From a virus, in the IMG/VR virus record IMGVR_UViG_3300035698_016634, positions 1 to 21,279 of that record: DNA of 21,279 nucleotides. One strand, 5' to 3'. A program made the position numbers and the translations under genes. Under the pieces are notes generated by a model, which did no database searches, was not told the origin of the DNA, and saw only the letters and a program-made list of their open reading frames with translations. Shown one piece after another: positions 7,473 to 14,160 of the stretch; the stretch's first letter is position 1; every line of letters starts with the position of its first letter.

Positions 7473-8113
7473 ATTGGCAGCAGGTGTCCTAGTCCCATAG
7501 CGCGAAGCTTCACAATTAAATCAGGATTGACAATTATCATTTCCCAAATACGCTCTTTGCTAAAGCCAGAAAGAGCAGCGTCGTCACCGAGCGCAGTTAT
7601 GAGCGCGGATTTTGATTTGACACCTTGAAGTAGTCCGCCGAGTTTTGCTTTCGACATCTCTGCGAGAGGGTTTCCACCTTCCATTTCGTTGAGCTCTTTT
7701 TGAATGGGACCCTTGAACGACTCACCTTCTTTCGGTAGAAAACGTCGCTCAGGCAATTGCGAGTTGCCCGAAAGATTGTTGTGCCCATCTGCTTTTTTAG
7801 CTTCTTTTCCAAAGACACCAATCTTGAAACCGTCTTTCGTAACTTTGAAATCAATCGCATCTTTCATCTTTCCAGAGAATTCGAGATCTGGCACAGGTGA
7901 AAGCCCTGAATCTTTTTTGTATTCAGCATAGTCCTTTGACAGCGATTGCTTGTACTTGGCACCCGACACAGGGCTCTTTCTATCCGCCAGTGATAAGAGA
8001 ATACTCTCAACGAGAAATTCGCCTGCCTCACGCTTTTGGGTGCGCGACCCTTTGAAGTTAATCTCGCTCGATGTCTCGCTCGACGTCGCGTTCGTTTTCT
8101 TCACTTCCGGCAT
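7469..8113 (-). CDS. gpG-like virion morphogenesis protein A, 214 aa
   Basis: The protein has the same motif order as the next gene: SPVSG, a Lys/Tyr-rich loop, a LEFSGKMKDAI strand-helix, IGVFG, a His/Asn/Gly segment and PERRFLP-x-EGESF. A C-terminal extension of about 80 residues ends in a possible helical bundle with LRAMGLGHLLPI. The first ~35 residues are Ser/Thr/Lys-rich and encoded within the 3' end of the portal gene (56-bp overlap). I place the start at the ATG at 8113 because GAGG lies nine bases before it. The ATG at 8119 would be only about three bases from that site, and the open frame upstream of this point is a shadow of the portal gene. The role is probably head vertex or neck assembly. 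Confidence 0.6.
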   Translation of the reverse strand: MPEVKKTNATSSETSSEINFKGSRTQKREAGEFLVESILLSLADRKSPVSGAKYKQSLSKDYAEYKKDSGLSPVPDLEFSGKMKDAIDFKVTKDGFKIGVFGKEAKKADGHNNLSGNSQLPERRFLPKEGESFKGPIQKELNEMEGGNPLAEMSKAKLGGLLQGVKSKSALITALGDDAALSGFSKERIWEMIIVNPDLIVKLRAMGLGHLLPI

Positions 8114-9758
8114 CAACATTTTCCTCTTCAGTATTCTCTTTATTATTATCGTCTGATTCGTCTTCTTTTTCTTGAGGTTCTTTTGACGGCAATCCAAACT
8201 GAGCAGCGTTAGCCACCTTCTCAGCCATGATCTCCTCAAGCTTCTCAAGTAATTGAGCGTCAGTGTAATTGGGATATTCAGTGCGGAGCATATCAATCTT
8301 AGTCAACAAACCGAGCGCTGATTTCTTTTGAAGAACGTCAAGCTTTTCATTCTCAGTGACGATGGGCTTGGGTTGTCCAAACTTAAGGCCGACCTCGAAT
8401 GATTCGGGAAAGGTTATCTTGTTTAGCTCCTCAGTGAGATGGCCACTTGCTTTATAGAGTTTGTGCCACGACGAATAGATGTCCCAGAAGTCGGGTTCCT
8501 TATCCATAAAGATTTGTCGTTGGTCTTCAATGTCTTCCATTGATTCAGCTTTGTCGAGCATCATTGCAACGCCGCTTGGAAACGTTCCGCCGCCTGATAG
8601 CTGCATAGCTATTCCACTCGTTGAGAGATTGTTGGTTGTGAGCAAAAGCGCAACATACATTTCAACGACGCGAATGAGTGAATCAAGTTGTGGGTTTGGT
8701 GACTTGTAGTCGAAGGTCGCTGCGTTACCATCCTCATCAGTTTCGAGCAACACTGCTTTGCTTGGACCTGTCTTAATTGTTTGTGGAAGGTCTTTGCCTG
8801 ACACAACGATTTGCCCATGACCCTGAATGATCGCAAGGTGAATGATGTTGGTGATTGTGACGTTGATGTTTATTCCGCTGTCGATTAGATCCGTTCCGCC
8901 AACGTCCCAGAAAGAACCGTCTTGGTCCTCTGCGTAGAATACTGCAGGAATGCGTCCGATCTCATTGACGATATCGTCAGTAGTTAGTTCGCCTTTTTTC
9001 TCTGTGTTTACGATCTCGCCGTTTTCGTTTGTGGTGAAGTGATAGGAGTCGGTCCACCAGACGTACCCCTCGAAGTCGACTTGATCGTTTAGGTTGTCTG
9101 CAATCTTGTCGTCTTTTCTATTGGTGAAACCGTCGAGTTTGTTTGTTGACGACGACGAACGATTGCCTGCGTTTGGTTTGTATGTGCTCAATCCTTTTGC
9201 CGGTTTGTAGTCTGAGAGAATGAGCACGCCTGCTTTCTCTCTGTCGTCTGCAACTTCGACAACGTCATAAAGGAATGGAAGCAACGACATTGATTTAATC
9301 CCATACTTTGAATCCTCTTTGAATGAATCTTTTTTGGGAATGATATATTGAGCGGTGTTGCGAATGAGTTTCATAAATCGATTCGCTTTTTTAAATGATC
9401 GATCAACGTCTGATTCTTTTGTTGCAACTTGAATTGCTTCGGTGCCTACCTTGTCGATGTCGCCTGAATCACTATAGAGCTCACGTTCAACGCCATGCTT
9501 GTAAACGCGTGAGAGCTTATCGACAATCTGCCTTGTGAAACTAATGTTGGTGATTGCATATTGCATGTCCTCAACACTGTCGGCGTCGAATTGTTTTTCG
9601 AGAAGCTTTTCAACAAAGGCATTGGTGGTGTCTTTGTAGCAAAGATATGCGCGATATGCCGCGTGTTTGCGGTCCATGTTTTCTTGACCTTTGATTTCGT
9701 CAATGATTGCTTTCCTGACTTCTTTGTCTAAGATGTCCGTTTCTTTTTTAAGTCTCAT
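8058..9758 (-). CDS. Portal protein, 566 aa
   Basis: The portal forms the dodecameric ring at one capsid vertex through which DNA is packaged and ejected. The protein sits directly after the large terminase gene and has the length expected for an SPP1 gp6-like portal. Features include an early ISFTRQIVDKLSRVYKHGV helix that resembles the region around the portal clip/wing entry, a central beta-rich wing (residues ~170-260) and a long helix near 355-385 (LDSLIRVVEMYVALLLTT), as in crown/stem regions. From about residue 530 the C-terminus is a highly acidic Asp/Glu/Asn tail whose coding sequence overlaps the next gene. AGGGG lies about five bases before the ATG. I saw no MuF fusion. Confidence 0.85.
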   Translation of the reverse strand: MRLKKETDILDKEVRKAIIDEIKGQENMDRKHAAYRAYLCYKDTTNAFVEKLLEKQFDADSVEDMQYAITNISFTRQIVDKLSRVYKHGVERELYSDSGDIDKVGTEAIQVATKESDVDRSFKKANRFMKLIRNTAQYIIPKKDSFKEDSKYGIKSMSLLPFLYDVVEVADDREKAGVLILSDYKPAKGLSTYKPNAGNRSSSSTNKLDGFTNRKDDKIADNLNDQVDFEGYVWWTDSYHFTTNENGEIVNTEKKGELTTDDIVNEIGRIPAVFYAEDQDGSFWDVGGTDLIDSGININVTITNIIHLAIIQGHGQIVVSGKDLPQTIKTGPSKAVLLETDEDGNAATFDYKSPNPQLDSLIRVVEMYVALLLTTNNLSTSGIAMQLSGGGTFPSGVAMMLDKAESMEDIEDQRQIFMDKEPDFWDIYSSWHKLYKASGHLTEELNKITFPESFEVGLKFGQPKPIVTENEKLDVLQKKSALGLLTKIDMLRTEYPNYTDAQLLEKLEEIMAEKVANAAQFGLPSKEPQEKEDESDDNNKENTEEENVDAGSEENERDVERDIERD

Positions 9759-9766
9759 GCTTGCCC

Positions 9767-11008
9767 CTATCGATATTTGATAACTCGCGAGTTTGGTTTG
9801 TTGCCACTCAACGGAAATAGAATATCACAACCGTAGTCGAGTCCATCGCTTGCGTGAGTGAGTGTTGTGTTTTTCTTGTTCTTGTCGAGCGTGTCGACGT
9901 TTTGCTCGACGGCTTGTAGGTCTTTCTTGAGCGTCGGCATGGTGTCGGGATTGAATGTGATGAGCTGCTTGTCGAGCAGGTTGTTCACTTTCAATTGACG
10001 CTTTCTCATGTTGGGAGCTTTGCGTTTTACTTTCACTTGATACCCTGCGCCAGAGACAATCACATGATCGGCCATTCCATTTGTGCGTCGCGCCGCGCCT
10101 GCAGGGTCGGGGTAACAAATTGTGTTGTCGGGAGTGTATCCGCGTTCACGCATCGCATCAAGCATTTTGTTTGTGTCGGCGTTTTGCTTGATGACGATCT
10201 CGTCGAAGCCTTCGAGTTTGTGTCCGTCGTAATGCCAGAAGGTTGTCGTCATGTGCTCAACGTTGAAATCCATGAACGCGTTGATTGATTGTTTTTTATT
10301 CCACACGTTTTGCGCGTGATTCTTTTCGGGTGCGTATGAATAGTAGAATTGATTGCCATTCATGTTGACCCACATGCCATGCAGGTATGCTTGAAGAGAC
10401 ACCTCGTCGTATGAAGCTTTCAATGCCTCGACGTAACTTGGGTCGAGATTCTCTGCATTGTCCATTGTCTTTGCATAGAGAATGCGTGAGTTTTTCATGG
10501 GGTATTCTTCAAAGATTTCATAGACGAAAGAACCGATACCCTCTGGCGTTCCTGATGAATAGATCTGCAAACACTTTGCTCCTTTAGTTCGCACGCGTCC
10601 GATCGCTTCCATGTATCGCTCGCGGTTCATGAGGGTGACTTCGTTTAGTCCGATGTCTGCGAGGTTGGGTCCACGAATCTTTTTCTCTGCAGTAAACATC
10701 CAGAGCTTTCCTCTGCACCAGGGGAATGTGAAACACTTGCGTTGTTGGTTGTAGGTGTATGGAATGTTGTGATCGTCGAGAATAGAAAACATAGTGACGA
10801 GCACGTCACGCGTGAGCTCTGCGTATGTTGGTGCGACCAGGCCGCCGTCGAAGTTGCGGTTTATGTGTCGAAGCTTCAATGCTTTTTGGCATAGTGAATA
10901 AGTTTTGCCCGATCCGTAGCCACCAGATAGATGCAAGAATTTAGAATAGACATCGTCATGAAAGTCTTTTTGGTGTGGCAGTTTGTTGTATTTTATTTGG
11001 AGCTTCAT
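9767..11008 (-). CDS. terL: Terminase large subunit, 413 aa
   Basis: This is the packaging motor. An N-terminal ATPase drives DNA into the procapsid and a C-terminal nuclease cuts concatemers. The Walker A motif is GGYGSGKT at residues 29-36. The Walker B region is LADIGLNEV at ~116-124, with Glu123 as the catalytic carboxylate candidate, and a coupling segment IYSSGTP lies at 149-155. The RNase H-like nuclease domain shows three acidic positions: Asp247 in FMDFN, Asp301 in YPDPAG and Asp388/Asp391 in SDGLDYG. Length is on the compact side for TerL but complete. The start ATG at 11008 lacks a clear Shine-Dalgarno site. The gene ends eight bases before the portal start. Confidence 0.95.
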   Translation of the reverse strand: MKLQIKYNKLPHQKDFHDDVYSKFLHLSGGYGSGKTYSLCQKALKLRHINRNFDGGLVAPTYAELTRDVLVTMFSILDDHNIPYTYNQQRKCFTFPWCRGKLWMFTAEKKIRGPNLADIGLNEVTLMNRERYMEAIGRVRTKGAKCLQIYSSGTPEGIGSFVYEIFEEYPMKNSRILYAKTMDNAENLDPSYVEALKASYDEVSLQAYLHGMWVNMNGNQFYYSYAPEKNHAQNVWNKKQSINAFMDFNVEHMTTTFWHYDGHKLEGFDEIVIKQNADTNKMLDAMRERGYTPDNTICYPDPAGAARRTNGMADHVIVSGAGYQVKVKRKAPNMRKRQLKVNNLLDKQLITFNPDTMPTLKKDLQAVEQNVDTLDKNKKNTTLTHASDGLDYGCDILFPLSGNKPNSRVIKYR

Positions 11009-11041
11009 TGGAGCGGCATGGTCGGTACTGCCCCGCCTTTT

Positions 11042-11082
11042 TCTGATTGAAAATCAGACGCATACTTTGTTGACTCATGCGT
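11042..11082. other. Two adjacent inverted repeats in the gap before terL
   Basis: In the 81-bp non-coding gap between the ParB-like gene and terL there are two perfect inverted repeats that abut. One is TCTGATT / AATCAGA (11042-11048 and 11052-11058, 3-base loop). The other is ACGCAT / ATGCGT (11058-11063 and 11077-11082, 13-base spacer). No U-run follows on the transcribed strand. They may be a packaging (cos/pac) or RNA-processing element. This is inference from position only. Confidence 0.4.
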
Positions 11083-11089
11083 GGCCCAA

Positions 11090-11599
11090 TCAATCTTGAG
11101 CGTCGGCTTTGTTTTCTGCATGGTCGAATATGTTTCCACAATCAGGACATTTAGTTAATTGTTTCTCGTCGAGTTTTCCTTGTTCATCAGCAGTGCCTGC
11201 TTCGAATTCAACATCGAGCACGAAATCTTTTATGCCGAGCAGGTCAACGTCGAGATCGATCATGTCGCGGATGTCGTCTTTTATTCCTGATAGATCGAGG
11301 TCCGCCCATGCAGCGGTTGCATTGTCTGAAACTTGAAACGCGAGCTCTTGCTCGGCGTCTTCAAACTCTTGCTTGATGACTGGCGCTTTATTCCACCCGA
11401 GTTTCTTTGCAGCGAGCAATCGCCCATGCCCTGCAGCGATTAGGCCAGATCGATTTGAAACGACAATAGGCACGCGCCAACCTTGATAGTTGAGTATGTC
11501 AGCGAGTCGATTTATTTGCTCATCAGTGTGTGTGTTTCTATTGTTTGGGTTGGGCTTGATTTGACTAACGTCAACCCATTCAACATTGAGGTCACTCAT
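11090..11599 (-). CDS. ParB/sulfiredoxin-like domain protein, 169 aa
   Basis: The N-terminal domain is a ParB-type nucleotide/DNA-binding fold. A VSQIKPNPNNRNTHTDEQI opening (residues 11-29) is followed by VPIVVSNRSGLIAAGHGR (43-60), where IAAGHGRLLAAKKLG is the diagnostic box. Such proteins are common beside phage terminase genes and are thought to act in DNA processing or genome handling, though their biochemical role is mostly unproven. A short C-terminal tail has CPDCG and a following His, a possible partial metal knuckle. The start is placed at ATG 11599, which overlaps the TerS stop (ATGAGTGA), rather than at ORF-internal starts further upstream that would lie inside terS. Confidence 0.8.
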   Translation of the reverse strand: MSDLNVEWVDVSQIKPNPNNRNTHTDEQINRLADILNYQGWRVPIVVSNRSGLIAAGHGRLLAAKKLGWNKAPVIKQEFEDAEQELAFQVSDNATAAWADLDLSGIKDDIRDMIDLDVDLLGIKDFVLDVEFEAGTADEQGKLDEKQLTKCPDCGNIFDHAENKADAQD

Positions 11600-11996
11600 T
11601 CTCATCAACAAACTCCAATCCTTCATACCTGTCATCATCATTGACTGGATCATCTCGAAAGTGCGTGACGTTCTTTGAGTAGAATATAAGACTTGCAGCG
11701 CTTCCTTTTAGTTGACCAGTGATTTGTCCTTTGAACATTAGTTCGAGTGCATACAATGATTTTGCCCTACCGCGTCTTTTAGCTTGTAAAAACTCTTCAT
11801 ACTCACGCTCCCAATTGTAAAGTGTCTTTGTGCAAACGCCGATAAGTCCAGCGAATGATTCGTATGAGAAAGGCTTGCTCATATGCTCGACGAGCATGTC
11901 GCAATACTTAGGGTCGTAGTCGCTTGGGCGACCTGTCTTAACTTTCGGGCGTGCCGACTTTTTCGACTTTATGAGTTTCGATTTTTTCGATTGCAT
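11592..11996 (-). CDS. terS: Terminase small subunit, 134 aa
   Basis: TerS recognises the packaging site and regulates TerL. The protein starts with a very basic Lys/Ser-rich arm (residues 1-22). After GRPSDYDPKYCDMLVEHM comes a helix-turn-helix at about 44-65 containing FAGLIGVCTKTLYNWEREY, as in small terminases with an N-terminal DNA-binding domain. The remainder is helical, consistent with the oligomerisation region. AGAGGA lies about eight bases before the ATG. The gene overlaps the preceding unknown gene by 59 bp and the ParB-like gene by 8 bp. Size and location two genes upstream of terL agree. Confidence 0.82.
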   Translation of the reverse strand: MQSKKSKLIKSKKSARPKVKTGRPSDYDPKYCDMLVEHMSKPFSYESFAGLIGVCTKTLYNWEREYEEFLQAKRRGRAKSLYALELMFKGQITGQLKGSAASLIFYSKNVTHFRDDPVNDDDRYEGLEFVDENE

Positions 11997-12351
11997 TGAG
12001 TGTGTCCTCTGTAACTATTCCGGTGTCTGCGGCGATGTTGATTTCATTCATATGCTCGACGTGATCTTGTTTCATTCTATTTGCGATCATTGATGCAGAC
12101 TTTTCTTGTTGATGGATTTGGTAGAAAGAAAGCATTGTTGCGGCACATGATTCTACGATTTGTTTTATCTTTTGTTTGGTTTGAAACTTTTGTTTGAGTG
12201 CTGATATTTGCACAGTGACCGAGTCAATGAATTTGTTTGATTGAATATGACCGCGCAGGGCGATTTTCATTTCATTGGGAATGTGTTTGCGTGAATTGAG
12301 AAACTGATAATAGTTTTTTTCAACGACGCGTTTAAGCTCGCCTTGACTCAT
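11938..12351 (-). CDS. Unrecognised helical protein, 137 aa
   Basis: I do not recognise a family. The protein is mostly helical and basic in its first ~90 residues, with a Lys/Gln-rich stretch (QKFQTKQKIKQIVESCAATM) and a short acidic C-terminal part. Its ATG overlaps the stop of the upstream gene as ATGA. The 3' end overlaps terS by 59 bp, so it belongs to the packaging operon. Basic helices next to terS would fit a DNA-binding or packaging accessory protein, but nothing proves this. Confidence 0.6.
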   Translation of the reverse strand: MSQGELKRVVEKNYYQFLNSRKHIPNEMKIALRGHIQSNKFIDSVTVQISALKQKFQTKQKIKQIVESCAATMLSFYQIHQQEKSASMIANRMKQDHVEHMNEINIAADTGIVTEDTLNAIEKIETHKVEKVGTPES

Positions 12352-12941
12352 GACCCAACGCCGGCGATTCCTTGTCCTTTGGCGTGAACCATTTGCGCGA
12401 GTTTTTGAAATTCAGCGCTTGGTTTTTTCTTTGGTTGGATGTCATCACTTTTTAGATAAGTGATTTCGTGTGTGTGCGTGTCTGATTTTATTTCGACTGC
12501 TTCAACTGAGACATTGCCTAAGACATCTTTGACTTTTGCATGAATCATTGCAGGTGAGCATTTGAATACTGCAGGTGATTCGTCAGTTGCTTCGGTGACG
12601 AGAATCATTTCATGAAAGTGTCCCATTGTTGGAACGACCTTTTCATGCTTTTTCCCTTTTGAATCGATGGTGTGATAAATGTGGCAATGGTCGAATTGTT
12701 CCCACTTGGGTTTATCTTTTTGCCACGAGACATTCTTGTTTGTTTTGGCAGCTTCGAGTCGATAGGTGTCTGACACCATTTGCGTTGTTCGATTGAATGA
12801 ACGTTTGATTTTCGCTTTAGCTTGATTGAGCTCTCGTTCTTTTCGAGCAATTTCTTCGAGTGATAGATCGGGTGTTTCGATTGCTTCGATCAGTTCGATA
12901 ATTTCGACAGATTGATTCGGTGAAAGTTTTTGGCGTGCCAT
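12348..12941 (-). CDS. Unrecognised His-rich protein, 197 aa; first gene of the late operon
   Basis: No family is recognised. The N-terminal ~60 residues are helical and charged, with a Lys/Glu coiled-coil-like stretch around 30-50. The middle is beta-rich with clustered histidines: DHCHIYHTID near residue 83, MGHFHEM near 105 and DTHTHEI near 150, an arrangement that could bind a metal ion. The start at ATG 12941 is fixed by AGGAGG ten bases upstream. The open frame continues upstream to 13151, but that part overlaps the opposite-strand resolvase gene and lacks a ribosome site. It appears to head the minus-strand transcript and is divergent from the resolvase gene. Confidence 0.6.
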   Translation of the reverse strand: MARQKLSPNQSVEIIELIEAIETPDLSLEEIARKERELNQAKAKIKRSFNRTTQMVSDTYRLEAAKTNKNVSWQKDKPKWEQFDHCHIYHTIDSKGKKHEKVVPTMGHFHEMILVTEATDESPAVFKCSPAMIHAKVKDVLGNVSVEAVEIKSDTHTHEITYLKSDDIQPKKKPSAEFQKLAQMVHAKGQGIAGVGS

Positions 12942-13046
12942 AGTCAGGAGCCCTCCTGCATTCAACGTATCGCACGGTAGACTTTTAACAATGCGCAACG
13001 CAGTATTGTTTTTGTGAAAACCAGAGCGCGCGGCCGCAAGGCGAAT
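12942..13046. promoter_or_regulatory. Divergent regulatory region between late operon and resolvase
   Basis: About 100 bp separate the divergent starts at 12941 and 13047. It holds an inverted repeat CAGGAG-CC-CTCCTG at 12945-12958, which includes the late gene's Shine-Dalgarno site, and a second, operator-like pair AACAAT (12987-12992) / ATTGTT (13005-13010) with a 12-bp spacer. Promoters for both directions are expected here, but I cannot assign confident -35/-10 boxes. Confidence 0.4.
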
Positions 13047-13496
13047 ATGCATGGGAAGGGTTTTGAGAAATTGGTTTCTGTGCGTTGCCGCGAGATGGGA
13101 ATAGTTTGCAAGCGTATTGCTGATGGGTGTGAAGTGTTGAGTCCCAATCATGTGATTCGAAAAAAGCAGCCGTTTGATTTTTTCGCGGTTAAAGATAGCG
13201 AGGGAGTTTTCTTTGACTGCAAGGCAATGCAGAGCGGTCGCACGTTCGCATACTCAAAGATTGACCGCGACCAGTTGAGTCATTTGTTAGACATGTCTAA
13301 TGAAGGATTTGAAGCGGGCTATTTAGTTTTCTGCATTGAAGAGAATTATTGTCGTTGGATACCAGCAGACATTTTGGATGACATTGAACCTGGGAGCTCT
13401 GTGCGCCTCTGTGACGTGCGATCGACATCGCCGCTCGTCAACATGCTCGAATCAATAAAACTCGCATCTCCGGCGCGTCATTCGCCCTCTAAATAA
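13047..13496 (+). CDS. RecU-like Holliday junction resolvase (PD-(D/E)XK fold), 149 aa
   Basis: The arrangement matches RecU-type and related small Holliday junction resolvases. There is a GKGFE start motif (Glu7), then PFDFFAV (Asp44), FFDCKAM with Asp57 and Lys59 as the D-x-K pair, and a downstream IDRDQLSHLLDM helix whose Gln76 is the customary RecU-like glutamine. A hydrophobic strand (YLVFC) and RWIPA follow, as expected after the core. It probably cleaves branched intermediates during replication and recombination, clearing DNA before packaging. The start is placed at ATG 13047, which has AAGG about five bases upstream. An in-frame GTG at 13014 would add 11 residues but has no ribosome site. 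It is the only plus-strand gene between minus-strand neighbours and overlaps the convergent gene by 19 bp. Confidence 0.78.
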   Translation: MHGKGFEKLVSVRCREMGIVCKRIADGCEVLSPNHVIRKKQPFDFFAVKDSEGVFFDCKAMQSGRTFAYSKIDRDQLSHLLDMSNEGFEAGYLVFCIEENYCRWIPADILDDIEPGSSVRLCDVRSTSPLVNMLESIKLASPARHSPSK

Positions 13497-13774
13497 ACAT
13501 CAGTGCCTATGTCCGTTGCGATTGGGTCTTCGAGCTCGTCGAATAGTTTCTTGTGTTTGTTTTTTAGCCATGCCTTTGACACGTAATAGAAATATTTGAG
13601 GGGGTCGTCGACGACGATGCCATTGAGAATATGTCCGACTGCCTCGTCGACGAGCTCGTCAGCGAGGTTGTTCACTTTTGCGATCATGGCATCTTGCATT
13701 GCTTCGGTGACTGCTGTGGTTTCTTTGTCCATGACTTTCAGAATATCTTGAATCGGGAAAAGTCTTTGCCACAC
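13478..13774 (-). CDS. Unrecognised small acidic protein, 98 aa
   Basis: No family is recognised. The protein is helical and acidic with a Val/Asp/Ala stretch (MIAKVNNLADELVDEAVGHI), an aromatic patch near DDPLKYFYYVSKAWLKNK and an acidic end. The start is uncertain: GTG at 13774 gives 98 residues and ATG at 13732 gives 84, and neither has a convincing ribosome binding site. The 3' end overlaps the resolvase gene tail to tail. It lies between the repeat-rich region and the resolvase, downstream of the primase gene on the same strand. Confidence 0.55.
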   Translation of the reverse strand: MWQRLFPIQDILKVMDKETTAVTEAMQDAMIAKVNNLADELVDEAVGHILNGIVVDDPLKYFYYVSKAWLKNKHKKLFDELEDPIATDIGTDVYLEGE

Positions 13775-13794
13775 CGAGGCGAGAAAATGTCTAG

Positions 13795-13830
13795 GGTAGG
13801 ATTGGGTTGAAAATCGAGCTCAGTCCTACC
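13795..13830. repeat. 36-bp dyad, operator- or attenuator-like
   Basis: GGTAGGA at 13795-13801 pairs perfectly with TCCTACC at 13824-13830. After one mismatch, two further bases continue the symmetry. It lies 21 bp upstream of the 98-residue gene's GTG start. No U-run follows on either strand. Confidence 0.5.
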
Positions 13831-13896
13831 TTGGTCCATGCGAACGTGCGAACGATAAATCTGAAAATACGAAAATACACGACACCCGTATAGACA

Positions 13897-13952
13897 CCCC
13901 CCCTGCACACACACACACCCCTAATAATAATAATAATAATATATATATATAT
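13897..13952. repeat. Composite microsatellite C7-(CA)6-(TAA)6-(TA)6
   Basis: There is a homopolymer C7 at 13897-13903, then six CA units from 13906, a short C-run at 13918-13921, six TAA units at 13922-13939, and six TA units at 13940-13951 plus a final T at 13952. Several different short tandem repeats placed end to end are rare in compact phage genomes. Confidence 0.85.
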
Positions 13953-14142
13953 CTTATTATCTTATATTCAATTATTACGGTTTTTTCTTTGTTATTTCAG
14001 CAACTTAGAAAAAATGAAAATACGATTGAAAGTGCGACAGAGTACGAATTTACACGCTGAATGTGCCAACACACCGCATCAACATTGAAATGAAATCGCG
14101 ACGAAATTTCAAAATGGTCGTCAATTTTTGAAAATGTTTTTA

Positions 14143-14160
14143 TGAAAATGTGTATTTTCA
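14143..14160 (-). terminator. AT-rich hairpin at the end of the primase gene
   Basis: TGAAAAT (14143-14149) and ATTTTCA (14154-14160) form a perfect 7-bp stem with a 4-base loop that includes the primase stop codon. On the transcribed strand the hairpin is followed by TAAAAAC, not a U-run, so termination would be weak. Confidence 0.25.

Larger units (their letters stand above)
13775..14157. other. 383-bp gene-free, repeat-rich region; possible replication origin
   Basis: No convincing gene is present. Seen here are a dyad at 13795-13830 and a tandem 8-bp repeat TGCGAACG at 13839-13854. Three copies of GAAAATAC occur (13863, 13871 and 14016) with one inverted copy at 14152-14159. There is also a composite microsatellite of C7, (CA)6, (TAA)6 and (TA)6 between 13897 and 13952 and a long AT-rich stretch after it. 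Short iterated sites beside an easily melted tract, next to the primase-helicase gene, are typical of phage origins. That function is inferred, not shown. Confidence 0.45.

Noticed and set aside
10956-11141. 61-residue minus-strand frame across the gap before terL
   Set aside because: It overlaps both neighbours out of frame, is Arg/Gln/Ser-rich without structure, and covers the inverted repeats.
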